Below are positions 33,615-45,065 of a stretch of 64,000 nucleotides of DNA, piece after piece. The stretch covers positions 1 through 64,000 of the forward strand of contig NC_088938.1 of the NCBI RefSeq assembly GCF_033473495.1. Direction: 5' to 3'. The position numbers and the translations under genes were made by a program. Position 1 is the stretch's first letter; each line of letters starts with the position of its first letter. The notes beneath the pieces were generated by a model. It did no database searches. It was not told where the DNA came from and saw only the letters and a program-made list of their open reading frames with translations. Origin of the DNA: Cercospora beticola (Eukaryota > Ascomycota > Dothideomycetes > Mycosphaerellales > Mycosphaerellaceae).

Positions 33615-36341
33615 TCAGTCTCGATGCCGCCTCGCTCGCCTCTTGCGGATATCAACCGCGGACTCTCCTCTGAACAAAGTCCTCCCACGAGCACATTCTG
33701 ATCCTCGTTGCAAATGATGAAGTCGCTGCCTCCTAGGCCGTGACCAAGCATCTACGTCCGCCGGGCTCTCACTGTGCATCAATTCCAGAGACTCCGCTCC
33801 ATCGCTCCCCATGCTCGAAGTCTGCTGCAAGCGTCGTGCATTCCCTGCAGAACGAAAGGTCTGCTGCGACGTGAAAGCTGCTCTCTTGAGGTACGCCTCC
33901 GTGCCATCGATGCCAGTAGCCAGCTTGGCTTGAGCTGATGTCGCACCTGATGGGCCCCCAACATCGTTCTCACGAGTATCAAAGACAATCTCCATTTTGT
34001 GCATCGGGCTTGGCGGTCGTTTTGGTGGCTTGTACCTTCCATGCAGTGGACAGATCGCTTTACCTCCACTCTTGTGCTTTGGGTGCAGAGGGCACAGCGG
34101 ACTCTTGGGTAGATGATCGGGAACGTTCTGTTCGAAGCCGAGTACAACTTCGTCGCATTCTTCATCGTCTTCTTCCATCGTTTGATCGATGAAAGCTCGG
34201 ATTGCTTGCTGCTCGGCCCGAATACTGTCGTAGTACCGCTTGCTGAATGGCGTTTGCTCAAAATTCGTCACGATCAAGTCGTCGGGCCTGATGGGTCGAG
34301 GCTGGCGTGGCTGTGGTGGAGCCTGCTGAGGAGAAGACATTTGATGCGAGAACGATGGCTTATCATCGTCTTCAGTGTCTATGTCTCCCGACTGTGGCTG
34401 ACTGTCACGCGAGGATATTCGGACCAGCTTGCCGTTGCGCACGTTGATTGCAGCTAACGAGGGACGCAGCTTCAACTTTGCGAATGATCTCTTTGCTTTC
34501 ATAAGTGGCGTCTGGCGCTGAACTTCTTCTCCTGATGATGAGTCGCGATTGCTTGCAAGGATGCCAAGCGAAGACACTTTGCGAATCCCATTGACCAAGC
34601 TCTTCCAAGTGCTAGGCTTCTTTCGCAAGATGGGCTCCTGGAATGTGAGGGCGTGACTTTGTTTCGACTTCAAGTTGGGCAATGCGAGACCTGCGATCGA
34701 GGGTCGCTGCTTTAGTGTCTCGCACCGATGGGGCTGGTCTTCTACCGAGTTGTGGGAAGCGGTTTCCGACTCTGATGAATGTGGTATGGTAGAGACGAAG
34801 CCAGGCCGCACCTGGCTTGGTGCGCTGAAGGACGCCTCTCCCTCCAGAATGCTGCTATGTTTGAGCATTGAAGTTTTCTGAGGTCTTGACATTGGCGACA
34901 ATGCCTCAGAGGAAGATCGCTTGTGGTGTCTTGGTCGAGAGAAAAGTGGTGACGGCGTTGCGCGATCCGGCTTCATTTCTGCCGCCGAAGTATGACCGGG
35001 CGATCCGTGGCCGGGTGATGGTGTCAAAGACTTCGAGCTGTCGTCACGAAGGAATCTCGTCCGCCCGAAGTACGATGGTGAATGCAGCTCTGGCACAAGC
35101 GAACGCGTATACTCGCCTTTGCTGTCAGCAGGACTGCTCAGCGTGATTCCAGGTGTCAAAGGCGGGAGAGGCACGTCCATCCACTCAGGAGACTCTGTCG
35201 ATGCGATATTCGAGGGCAGTTTTCCAGAACCCTGTTTGCTCGACGACTTGTGATGATGCCCATGATCGTCTCTTTCTTTGAAGATGCTTCTTCTGAAGAG
35301 TTTGAAGAATGCATTCGACTTGCGCGTTGCCACGACTGACGTCGTCGTTCCCATAGTTGAGCTTCTTTGCAACTGCTCGCTCGGAAGCGGTGTGTCCTGT
35401 GCGTTGGGTGGGTCTGACCTTGGTACGAAGTAGTCCAAAGCTTCGCGGTCTTCATCAGAAATTGGTGTCCGCAAGGGTACAAATTCTTTGCAGTATGTTA
35501 TTTCCGGTATCCAAGTTTGAAAGTAAGAATTGCCGTGGCTGGAAGCAGATTCATTCACTAAATCGCACTCTTGTTCTTGGGGCGTAACATCATGGTAGTG
35601 CTTTCTCATGCCCCTCAAGTCCCTCCTGCTGCTATTCTTGCTGCTTTGATGGCTCGAGCCTCGCTTCCCTCTGGATCGAGATCTTTGCTCGTTTAGTCGA
35701 TTTTCGCGAGCTGTGCGCCGAATTGTTTCGTACTCGTGCAGGTGTTCGAGGCTCAATACTCTTGATCCGGTCTGCAACGGCGCAGCGTCTGTACTGGTGG
35801 TCAAAGGATGAGGAGGAGATGGATGCGGCGGATCAGCACGAGAAAGGACTGGTCGCGACGCCGCAGTCTTGAGAGTGTGTGTTGGCTGTCTTCCTTCTGT
35901 GATGAGGCTCTTGAATCGGAGAGTCTGTACTTTGCGCAACGGCTTCGGCGGTGGCTCAGCTTTCAGTAGCTCGGGTAGTGTCAAGGCGATGGGTCTTTCC
36001 ATTGGCGGTGGCGTGATATGCTTCGTTGTAGACTCCACGTATCCGGTGTCTTCGACGACTCTTGGTCCCGCTATTCGTTGCGCTGCGTCAATGATGACTG
36101 GCTTCTTCACTGCTGATGCTCTCGGCTTGAGGTGTTGGGGCGGTTTGCTGCTCTTCCGTAGCAATCTCAAATCTGGTTTCTTTCTTCTGAAGATGTAGGC
36201 GTAACTGCTTGCATAGGACGACTGTGAAGTGATGGAGGATATAGTGCTGGAGGAGTGACGGGAATGCTGCGATCGGGGTGTGGGTGGGTGTACGCTGGCT
36301 AGCGATCTGGGGAAACTTGATCTTGCCAAGAGAGATCGCAT
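33615..36341 (-). CDS. Long disordered Ser/Pro-rich protein
   Basis: A single frame, given here from an in-frame Met at 36341 (908 residues); another Met lies at 36794 and the frame stays open to 37325 without an ATG before 36794. Composition is Ser, Pro, Arg and Lys-rich with few hydrophobic stretches. It has short conserved-looking blocks such as SYFQTWIPEITYCKEFVPLRTPISDEDREALDYFVP in part, PFSKRYYDSIRAEQQAIRAFIDQTM, and two CPLHP/CPLHG pairs (CPLHPKHKSGG, CPLHGRYKP). I do not recognise a domain. The CPLH repeats may bind metal. The start is uncertain because a same-strand frame at 36548-36883 overlaps the longer version. Confidence 0.65.
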   Translation of the reverse strand: MRSLLARSSFPRSLASVHPPTPRSQHSRHSSSTISSITSQSSYASSYAYIFRRKKPDLRLLRKSSKPPQHLKPRASAVKKPVIIDAAQRIAGPRVVEDTGYVESTTKHITPPPMERPIALTLPELLKAEPPPKPLRKVQTLRFKSLITEGRQPTHTLKTAASRPVLSRADPPHPSPPHPLTTSTDAAPLQTGSRVLSLEHLHEYETIRRTARENRLNEQRSRSRGKRGSSHQSSKNSSRRDLRGMRKHYHDVTPQEQECDLVNESASSHGNSYFQTWIPEITYCKEFVPLRTPISDEDREALDYFVPRSDPPNAQDTPLPSEQLQRSSTMGTTTSVVATRKSNAFFKLFRRSIFKERDDHGHHHKSSSKQGSGKLPSNIASTESPEWMDVPLPPLTPGITLSSPADSKGEYTRSLVPELHSPSYFGRTRFLRDDSSKSLTPSPGHGSPGHTSAAEMKPDRATPSPLFSRPRHHKRSSSEALSPMSRPQKTSMLKHSSILEGEASFSAPSQVRPGFVSTIPHSSESETASHNSVEDQPHRCETLKQRPSIAGLALPNLKSKQSHALTFQEPILRKKPSTWKSLVNGIRKVSSLGILASNRDSSSGEEVQRQTPLMKAKRSFAKLKLRPSLAAINVRNGKLVRISSRDSQPQSGDIDTEDDDKPSFSHQMSSPQQAPPQPRQPRPIRPDDLIVTNFEQTPFSKRYYDSIRAEQQAIRAFIDQTMEEDDEECDEVVLGFEQNVPDHLPKSPLCPLHPKHKSGGKAICPLHGRYKPPKRPPSPMHKMEIVFDTRENDVGGPSGATSAQAKLATGIDGTEAYLKRAAFTSQQTFRSAGNARRLQQTSSMGSDGAESLELMHSESPADVDAWSRPRRQRLHHLQRGSECARGRTLFRGESAVDIRKRRARRHRD

Positions 36342-36547
36342 CTGTGTTTTGTATTCGGCGATGGGATCAGGACTCGAGATCAGAATGCCGGCATCGGCGC
36401 CAGCACTCCCTCCCACGAGCTGTGATGGTACTTGCGGGGAGGCGCGCGGCCATTGTGACGGCGATTCCGCTCTCGATCCAGACTCCGGTCGGTAGAGGGC
36501 AGTCTCTTGTGTGTCCGCCCTGTTGTCTCGGGAGAGCGTTCGTCGTC

Positions 36548-36883
36548 CTAGTAGCGATGGCGACTCCGGTGACGATCTTCGCGACGGCGACTCTCGTGAC
36601 GTCTCGTCGAAGACTGGCGGTTGCGAGGGACGTAGGCCACGTCCGGCGGCGAACGGGAACGATGATGTGCCTTCCTCGCCTGGTATTCTGCCGCCTCCTT
36701 TTGATCCTGCTCCAGCTGCGCCATCGCTTGCTTGGTCTTGGCTTTGGTCTTGCTGCTGTAGTTGTGGAAGCAGCACATGGGGTAGAGGCTGCATAGTCCC
36801 GCCGTCAACAGCGAGACGAACAGGAAGACACCCTTGCCGTTCCTGTGCTTTTCGTTGTGTTTCGTGTAAATGCTTGGCGGCAT
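36548..36883 (-). CDS. Small single-pass membrane protein, hypothetical
   Basis: A 111-codon frame from ATG. Basic N-terminus (MPPSIYTKHNEKHRNGKG), one membrane helix (VFLFVSLLTAGLCSLYPMCCF), a predicted helix rich in Lys/Gln/Glu and a basic Arg/Ser/His tail. This order looks like a real tail-oriented membrane protein. It shares the strand but not the frame with the 5' extension of the long disordered protein, so it could be its first exon joined by an intron I could not place, or an independent gene. Confidence 0.4.
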   Translation of the reverse strand: MPPSIYTKHNEKHRNGKGVFLFVSLLTAGLCSLYPMCCFHNYSSKTKAKTKQAMAQLEQDQKEAAEYQARKAHHRSRSPPDVAYVPRNRQSSTRRHESRRREDRHRSRHRY

Positions 36884-37722
36884 CTTCGATGATGGTGAGG
36901 CTGTAGGATCTTAGGGGGTGCGGTGGTTTGTCGGAGTCGGAAATGGTTGCTGATGTTGGCGGTCCAGGTGGCGCTGGACGAAGTTGTGATGGCGGCGCGA
37001 TGTTGATGGAAGTGTTGCGCGTGATCGCGGTAGTCGTGCTGGCGCAAACGAGGACGGATCGCCACGTGCTTGATGTTGTTCGGCGAAGAGCGGTCGGAGT
37101 GCGAAGTGCTTGCGGAAGTAGTCGCAAGTGCGGATTGGTGTCAGAGGTGAAAGGGCGATCGGGCTTGTTTGGAGGAAGAAGTGACGGCGTCAGGAAACAA
37201 GGTTTGGCTGGAAAGGTGAATATTGAGCAGCAACAAATTCGGCGCAAAACCAGCTCGCAACCATCACGCCGCGAATCCAGGCACGCTTGCGCTCTGCACT
37301 GCCACTGCCACGTGAAGAAGTACACAGTCGCACATGATGATCAAACAGCTTACATCTGCAACACAACACGTGGGATCACCAACACAAGCGAGCAACAGAG
37401 CACATGACGATCACGGACATGAAAGCACAGGAGATGGAAGTTCTGATGAGCTTAGAGTCGTTTCTGTCGATTTCTTGCAGTATCTGAGAAGCATTCTACG
37501 AGCTGTAGCCATCTCTCATCTGCATGCTGTATGTGTGTAGCACTCGCCGGCGCATCTCTCTCGATGCCCTTGTGCTCATGTCATCAAGTCGTAAGAAAAG
37601 CATCTGTGACGACGCCCTGTGAGTCTCATCGTCCATCACCCCTGCCAAGTAGCCTCAATGGGCCACATGACGACCGAGTGGATGTTGGGAGAAGTGGATA
37701 TGTAAAGTGGTCGAGTCAAGAT
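36884..37722. other. Intergenic, no gene seen
   Basis: 839 bp of promoter-like sequence between the disordered-protein gene and the 3' end of the double-psi barrel gene. The minus frame here lacks an ATG and reads like untranslated sequence. Confidence 0.45.
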
Positions 37723-38232
37723 TTAGACCTGAAAAAGCAAAGAGTAAAGCAGTCAGCATGTGCCTCGAAAGAGTCAGGGGAATTGAGGAGCATGACTTAC
37801 CCAGTTCCACTCGAGGTCGTGGTAGCGGGTCGGGGCAGCACCGTTGGTGATGTCGTTCCAAGCACCGCCGGCGAAGTCGAGGGAATTGTCCTCACAGCCG
37901 CCGCAGCTGTCGACGACGGTGACGGTGACAGTCTTGCCGGTCTCTGGCAACGTGGCACGGATCTGCTTGCCGCAGTATGGGTTGTTGTTCGGGTTGGTGC
38001 CGATGACAGCGGCCGCGTACATCTTGTGGCCAATGGCACAGACGTACTCACCCTCGGAGGAGACCTTGCCGCAAGCACCTGCAGAGAGAAAGGAGGTCAG
38101 TTCGCTGCTGTTGGGCTGCAGTGGTTCGAGCTAATACATACCCATGCCGGCGTTGTAGTAAGTCAGGTCGCCGGTGATGGCCATGGCGGCGCCGAGGGTG
38201 ATGGCAGAAGCGATCATCTTGGTGAACTGCAT
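37723..38232 (-). CDS. Secreted double-psi beta-barrel (RlpA/expansin-like) protein
   Basis: Three exons (38232-38142, 38078-37801, 37728-37723; introns 63 and 72 bp) encode 124 residues. A signal peptide MQFTKMIASAITLGAAMA is followed by ITGDLTYYNAGMGACG, an internal CAIGHKMY, NPYCGKQIRATLPETGKTVTVTVVDSCGGCEDNSLDFAGGAW in part, and a terminal LEWNWV. This is the small DPBB fold found in barwin, RlpA-like and expansin-like fungal proteins, with the conserved VVDxCxGC and final W. Such proteins are secreted and bind polysaccharide or act as effectors or antagonists; catalysis is not expected. The last coding exon is only GTC TAA, completing the conserved WNWV ending. Confidence 0.88.
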
Positions 38233-40338
38233 CTTGACTGTGAAGATGGAGTGATAGAAGTGTTTGTGTGTTGTTGAATGTGTTGTTGGATGGGTGGAAG
38301 TGGTGAGTGGTCTGGGTTGCTGGTGGTAGTGTGTTGTTGTGGTGGAAAGAAGTTTGGGTTGAGCCAGCAAGAAAGGGGCCTTTTTGTGGTGCGCCTTCGG
38401 AACAGAACGGCAAGGAGTGGGCCGTCACAGGCAGACTCATATGCAAGATTATCGTGTGTTTGCTGAAGTGAAGCTCGACGCGGAATTCACTCTTTGACCT
38501 TGGGTCCGGTCACATTCAACAGAGTAAGGGCCAATGCCTGTGTCGCGTATTTAGAAGTGATGAAGTCGATTATATGTCGCAGGGCGCACAATATGAACCA
38601 GGGTGGTATAGCAGGCTGGCCTCAAACTGCCAGTCGCAGCCATTTGAGCTGGTTGAGTGCGAGTATCCTTGGCAACGTTGTGCCTAGCCATTTTGGGTCA
38701 ACGGGAGGAACGCGCTCAGTTCACTTTGAGCATACAGCGCCCACTGTGAGCAGTGATTTTGTCGAGCGAGTTGTAGACAAGGTGCTGTAGATCCATCGGG
38801 CCACGGAGACAGCAGAACATCGGTTCCCAGGAGCAGCCAAAATTGCGTTTGGTTCGCAGCAGCGATCAGCGGAGCCCGGCAGGAACAGATTGACAACTCT
38901 CAGCAGTCTCAAAATCTCGAGCGGCGTATCAGACGCTTTGCGGCCACATCTGCTCCAATGACGGTAGACTTGACGGGATATAGTTCCATCTGATCATCCT
39001 GAAATCCAAAGTGTTGCGATCCAACGAATGCATGTTCCAGAATCAACACTCAATAGATATCAGCTGTAGACAGATGCTTTGCTGATCCACCATCAGCCGT
39101 ATCATCGCCTTCTCTCGAACTGCCCGCGGCGTGGCTACTCCTCCACTCCATCCTCTTGATCAGCGATCCAGTTGCAGAGACCTCCGGGGAGTCAAAAGCG
39201 ACGGGCCTTCCGATTAAGCGGCAGAGAAGACGAACACAATCTATGTTGGCTTCCAAGCAAAACATCATGAGCTCAACCCCCTTCCACGTCTGATTCGGTT
39301 GGCTCGTTCAGGACTGCATCTCGACGATTTCTTGAATGGCACGACTGCGTTACCAGGTCTCTAATCCGTGCAAGTTCTCAGAGCTTGAGCGCCAATACTT
39401 CATTCCGGCACAGGTTGCATCGTGAACAGTGGCCCCCAGAAACAGCGAAATTCCAGCACAGAATTTGGGGAGGCAAGAGTGCGCCGGGGAGGTGACCACG
39501 ACATCGCGCGTCGAATACATGGCCAGTGTGCTTGATTCATACGACTTGAGTCTTTCGGTATGCATCATTGGGTGTTGGGTCGCGCTTGAGCGCCGCGTGT
39601 AGCGCCGGCCGTGAATGTTGAAGCAGAGGTGAAGTCGGAGCAAAGTTCAGCCATGCATGTGGAGTGTGGAGACGCCCGACCATCGCAACTTCCGCCAACC
39701 GCTCTCCGCCTGCCTTCCTTTTGCAGCCACAACTCAACGAATGGATTGTTGATGTGCAAGTACTGAGGATCAGACACAGTCAGAACAATATGATAGCAAA
39801 GAATGAGCACGAGTTTATGGTGGCTGAAGTGCCTTGTTGAGAAACGTCGCGTGGGCTGAAGCCCGAAACGGCTGAGAGCACGACAGGAGGGCGTGAAGTG
39901 TCAGAGTCTCCCAGCCTTAATATATTAGCTGCATCATAAGGAGTTTGCTGTCTTCCTTCCGCTCAAAAATGAATAGAGCAAACGATGGAACACCTCTGAC
40001 GCAGAGGAAACGAGGAGACGCCTGCCGAATACCCTTCGCGATCTGGAGGCCAATGTCCAATATCTTCATTTTCATTCTCATTACTCCGTTCTGTATGCAG
40101 TATGCCGTGCTGTCTTTCTCTTTGTCCCATCCGTACAATCCATACAAAGTCGTTCGTCCTTTATCGACAAAAGAACAGCAAAAAGAAAAGGCGATGATCT
40201 GTTCTGTACAAACGATCACACCAGCCGGGCAGCGAACCGGTATGTAAAGCGCCTGAGATCCAGACATAGGATGGCAGCTGATGAGGACGGCCGGCGATTA
40301 TCCAACAAGAAACAAGTCGGAATGAGGCAGGCCCTCAT
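38233..40338. other. No confident gene (2.1 kb)
   Basis: Minus-strand frames at 39050-39268, 39350-39643 and 39565-39810 are short, mutually out of phase and motif-free. A CT-rich stretch near 38232-38420 is probably the leader of the double-psi barrel gene. Degraded coding sequence cannot be excluded. Confidence 0.4.
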
Positions 40339-41624
40339 CTACGCGTATTCAGGCGCGCTTCCACCAGGCAAGGCTTGCGCCGAGCTGGTAGGCATGCCTC
40401 CATGACCGCCGTCTCTCATGACTTCAAGAGTCTGAGGGAAGTAAGGCTCGACGCCCCAATTTCTCAGGTATGCTCCCGTCTTCTCAATGCGCTTGATTTC
40501 GCGCTGCACGCCCCAGCTGTCGCCTTCCTCGCGGAAACGACCCTTCACGACGTCGACCATGGCCTCATCAAGACGTCCATAGAATGCCTTCCTTTCCATA
40601 ATGTCTTCCTCATCACCATTCTCTAGTCCTCCGTGGCTGTTGAGGTTGCCGCCGAGCTTCAGCAGCAGATCGAAAGCGTATCTCGGCCCGGAGGGAAGGG
40701 ACGATAGGCGGCTGATGTCGGGAAGGAACTTCAGCATGCAAGCGCTGAAGGAGGGCGTAGGAAGGGAATCGTTGAGGTCGTCTTGGAGACGGTGAAGGTC
40801 GAAGTTGACGATGGTGATCTTGCGGTCCAGCTGGGCATTCAGTGTGGCAGCCGCGTGGGTGGGCGAGGATGCGTGTGACGCTGAGTCCATGATTTGGGCG
40901 ATCGCGGGAGGCACGTCTGCGAAATTATGTTAGCTTTGAGTGTGCATTGAAGGTTCCGGCAGTCCTGGCATGCGCCATTGAGCTGGCTTGTGGTCGTTTC
41001 GCAACGAAAGTCACGGGCGAACGCCATCAAGAGCGCGACCAACACCTTCCCACACTCACCTGGTCGTAGCCCTCGCTTGTCAATCCAAGCATGCACTTCA
41101 TTCTGCTGCCTCTCCAAGCTCGCAATGTACGCTCTCAAATCCGCAATCTCGCTCTCCAAACCTTCAATCTTGTCACTGTAAGGTCGCACCGCCTGGTTGA
41201 ACGCCTCAATCAGCAGATTCGGCGCAGCAGCATCGCTCTTGCCAGCCTGCGGTGCATCATATCCATTACTCGCTGCCCTCGTCCGATCCGACAGATTCTC
41301 TCTATATCCACCACTCGCAAACGCATTCCCGGCCTGCTGGTTCGCAACCTCCACCGGACGATCGCGCCTGCTGTACATGTCTCCTCCAGACGTCTCCTTG
41401 CCGAACCCGTCACCTAAGCGCGGACCCTTCTCGCTGTGCGCGCTGGCAGGAGGACGGTCGTAGTCGTCCCCGGCAACAATGGCTCGATCGCGGGGAGGTT
41501 CCGAGTGGGCGTAGCCCTGGTCGTCGTAGGTCTTACTGTCGTGTCGCGAATCGTAATTATTGTCGACGTAGGATTGCGAATTGGAGCGACTGCGACTGCG
41601 GGAGAGGCGTTTGAAGAAGACCAT
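40339..41624 (-). CDS. Conserved-looking hypothetical coiled-coil protein
   Basis: Two exons (41624-41060, 40916-40339) with a 143-bp intron encode 380 residues. The first 150 residues are disordered, with RSRSRSNSQS and many Tyr/Asp. A helical segment follows: LLIEAFNQAVRPYSDKIEGLESEIADLRAYIASLERQQNEVHAWIDKRG in part, a coiled coil. The second exon is compact and helical (ITIVNFDLHRLQDDLND, MLKFLPDISRLSSLPSGPRYAFDLLLKLGG, FREEGDSWGVQREIKRIEKTGAYLRNWG). This looks like a genuine fungal protein, but I do not know its family. Confidence 0.72.
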
Positions 41625-44600
41625 AATGCGAAGCGCAAAGAGTGGCGCGCAACGAGAAGAAGAGAGGGGAAGCGAAGGAAGGGGGAAGGGTGTGCTGAGA
41701 GTGGACAAGGCGCCTTTTCCCGTGGTCGAAGCTTAACGAGTTTCGGGGAGGTTGGACGTTGGGCGGATGTCTCGATGGAACGAGGCGTCGGAAGCGCAGC
41801 AGCGTGGAAGCGAATGGATGATTTGGTGGGAGCAGTGACGCGGTGCAGGCCGTCTTTTGGGAGAGGTTGGGCAGAAGCTGTGAAGTCGGGTGGCTGGAGG
41901 CAAGCAAACGACCTACTTTGGGCGACGGTGACACGACGACAGGGGAGCGCTTCGTTTACGCAGTGATGGTCTACGGAAGCACCGCCGGAGTGGATGGCTG
42001 CAGCGTTGCGATGCCACTTGATATCGACGACAACGCTCTGTGCCGTGGCCATTCGCTCTGCCAACGACGGTGGAGTCTCCAATGGCCGCGTGGTTCGGCG
42101 ATCGGCAAGGATGACGAGCGGGAAAGGAGCTGCTTCCGACGCGGCCATAGCTTCTCCTGCAACTTCTCGTTCAACAACTTCATCTTCCAAGCACGTCCAT
42201 CATACTTGCACGCATCTCCTGCAGTATCCATGTTGCCTTGGCGACTCGCACTGAAAGCTGGCACAAGATTTGCAGCGCACGTGATCGGGCAAATGGAGAA
42301 GATGGGGCAGCATCGACTATGCACCTCGTCTCGCTCTCCAATTCGGTATTCATTGCATGCTATATCGAACGTGTTCCACCTCAAGCACTAAGGCACAGCT
42401 CTCGCGCGAGAGTCGCACGTACGATCCACCGAGCAGTGCGAGCATTCGCGCCCGAAGCACGTAGGGAAAAGACATCAAAGATCGTAGCTTCTCAAAAGCT
42501 CCACGTCGACCGCCCTGGCATCTCCTCCTCGGTCTGAAGTTGCTGATGTTTCGCAACAGCTGCGGTAGCCCGAGGAGCAATGCTTCTGTAGCTACAGTCG
42601 TGCCACGAGCTGCGAGCGCAGAGCTTTCCTGCAGTATCAGCTGCTTCAGCCTCTGGGACGCCAGCAGCCCGATAGCCAGAAGAGGTGGCAGGTACAAGGT
42701 GTAGATGGTAGTGGGAGTTTCGGCCCAACATTAATATGTCGAGCTGAGTACCAGAGGCGATGCGCTCGGTAGTTCCATATTCTAGAGACGACTTTCTCGA
42801 CACTTGATAACTCGAAGAAGAGCAGCAAAGCCCCGAGAAGCCGGGTTTCTCCACCTTACGGTGAGATGACTGACCACGATTGTCAATGCTACATCGAAAG
42901 GCCTGGTGACGCTCGTGCGGTTCCAGATGACTTAGGGCTCCTCCCCAATAATCACAACCTGACTTGAGGGCTTCAATAACATCAGTCCATGTCCGACCAT
43001 GCACTTTCAATGCTGGTTACTATGCACAGAGCTCAGCACGCCTGAATCTACGGACTTCGCCACCGCGATGACTTCGCTACTTTCCACAGATCTCCCTGTG
43101 CTTCGGTGCAACTTAGGGCTACTCATGTGGCCACGACCACACCGGAAAAGCGACATCAGGCTTGGGGGCGTCCGATTTCGACAAATCCATGGCCGACAGA
43201 TGTGCTACAAGCTTAGTGCATTAGCGCGTACGCAACTTTGTTAAAGAGACCAGAGGGCCACAAGGGCCAGTCCAACTACCAAAAGTTAAGGCTACACCTT
43301 TGGAAGACAGCATCTCCGATGGACCAACCCATTCCCGATAGCCTTTGATTCGCCTTGAACATTGACGGAGAAATGCAAGTAGACTCAATACCTGTCGTCG
43401 AGCAGTGTCGCCAAGGAAGACAATTGTTCCGGATAAGCTCATGAAAATACAGACAGTTTTAAATACCGTCAGACCCCGACTCCCTCTGCGCTCCGACTGA
43501 CCGAGTAGCTTGTTAATGCATAGTGTCTGTTGCATGTATCTTCTTTAAGTCCGGTCCGAGTACCATGACTAGACAAAAGTCGTGGCGGCGGGGAGTGAGA
43601 ACCCTGACCTTAAGCATCATGTGGAAAGATACGCACTAGCTGCACGTCGCACCCTTTATAGTTCGAAAGTCTGAGTCGAATAGTACTAGCTTGGAGGTTG
43701 CCTTTTGTGACTTTAGTACAGCCCACGGACAACGGTGGACGACTAGACATCTGGCGGGATCAATCGTCCACTAGATTCGCAGGTCTACCAGGCTCAGCCC
43801 TCGACCTGGCCTGAGGTGCCTTTCTCTTAAGTAACCAGCATCGAGTCACACCCTATTCAGAAGTCTGATGTCACTGACATCTTTTCTACCAGATACGGTA
43901 GCCAACGTGAAGCTAGTTCTTGGATGACGAAAAATCGATTCAATTGGTTTACGATGAGGCTAATGTCACTATAAACTTTATAGTGCTGGACCTGCTACGC
44001 AACAACGCCTAACCCCGCCTACACCCCTTGATCTGTAAGCTACGGGCTAACAGCTTACTACACGTCAGGCTGCAGAGTCTATGCTTAAGCTTTAAAGCTT
44101 CGAATCTACCTGGCATCACCCCTTGCATAGCATTAAATGGGACCAAGAAGGTTCCAGCGTATGAAAAGGTTAACTTCAAGCGGGATCAAGAATGGCATGT
44201 GTGTCCCTGCCCTGGCGTTGACCGCCGTAACGCAACAGACGCTGGAGATCGTTCTTCCTTAATCGGTATTCCGGCATAGTCAAGCCTGATCAGATGATTG
44301 AACTCAATTCAAAGCCTAATCCGTACTATCTTCGGACCGATGAAGGCTGCTCGAGACGGTAGTAGAAGGCAATCTTCGGAGCTTAGAGTCCTTTCAAAAG
44401 CTTCTCTGTGTATGGAAACCCTGAGCCTACGGCATCTAGTGATTCAGAGGAAGATGGAGGTCGTCAACTCTAATGGCATTCATTCCACGTCACTCATGTT
44501 CGGCGCCAAAGTTCCTGACACTGACCCAATTCCTGCAAGTCCTAGGTCGCTCAAACTTAGGCGTTTGCGTGCCCAGCTTAGATTGTGCGATATCTATGTT

Positions 44601-45065
44601 AGCATGACAAAGAATTAATTGACGCAAAGCGTCCATGTAGTGTGCTAGATGAGTCTCGGCGTCGTCTATCCAGCCACGGAAATGAGGGCTCTTTGTCGCG
44701 AGAATAGGCAACGTTGTAGCAAAGCCCCTGGCGCAGATAGTCGACACAGGGAAGCTGATGAAACAGAACAGTGTGGCTTCAAAGCCCGCTCCAGAGGTGC
44801 CAGAGTGCGTGCACAATTTGCCACTGTGTCTCAGGCGGGAGGCGAAAAGGGCAACGACTCGCAATCTCGAAGATGAAGACAGGACATTTGCATTTTTGGT
44901 AGCGACCTAGGTCTGAAGTAGCTTCAGAACCAAATTCGTACAGGTTGTGACCGGCAAAGGGCGATTCGAATGCCACTCTCTCTGTACTAGTTTACACAGG
45001 AGGGACCAAACAGGAGGGAAATTAGAACTCATCACAATACTCGCAGTCTCGACGGTTGCATTCGC
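41625..45065. other. No confident gene (3.4 kb)
   Basis: Overlapping frames up to 258 codons near 41.4-42.4 kb are shadows or untranslated leader. From 43.2 to 45.0 kb frames are short and stops are frequent in all phases. A perfect 19-bp palindrome CACTATAAACTTTATAGTG lies at 43967-43985. No tRNA or transposase is visible. Confidence 0.4.

Noticed and set aside
33615..37325. Full 1236-codon frame as one protein
   Set aside because: The first 177 codons lack an ATG and read like leader; the earliest Met is at 36794.
38104..38134. tRNA B-box-like GGTTCGAG string
   Set aside because: No matching A-box or cloverleaf could be drawn, and it lies within the first intron of the double-psi barrel gene.
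43967..43985. Perfect 19-bp palindrome as a transposon end or attachment site
   Set aside because: There is no partner copy, transposase or target-site duplication nearby; a single AT-rich palindrome can occur by chance.
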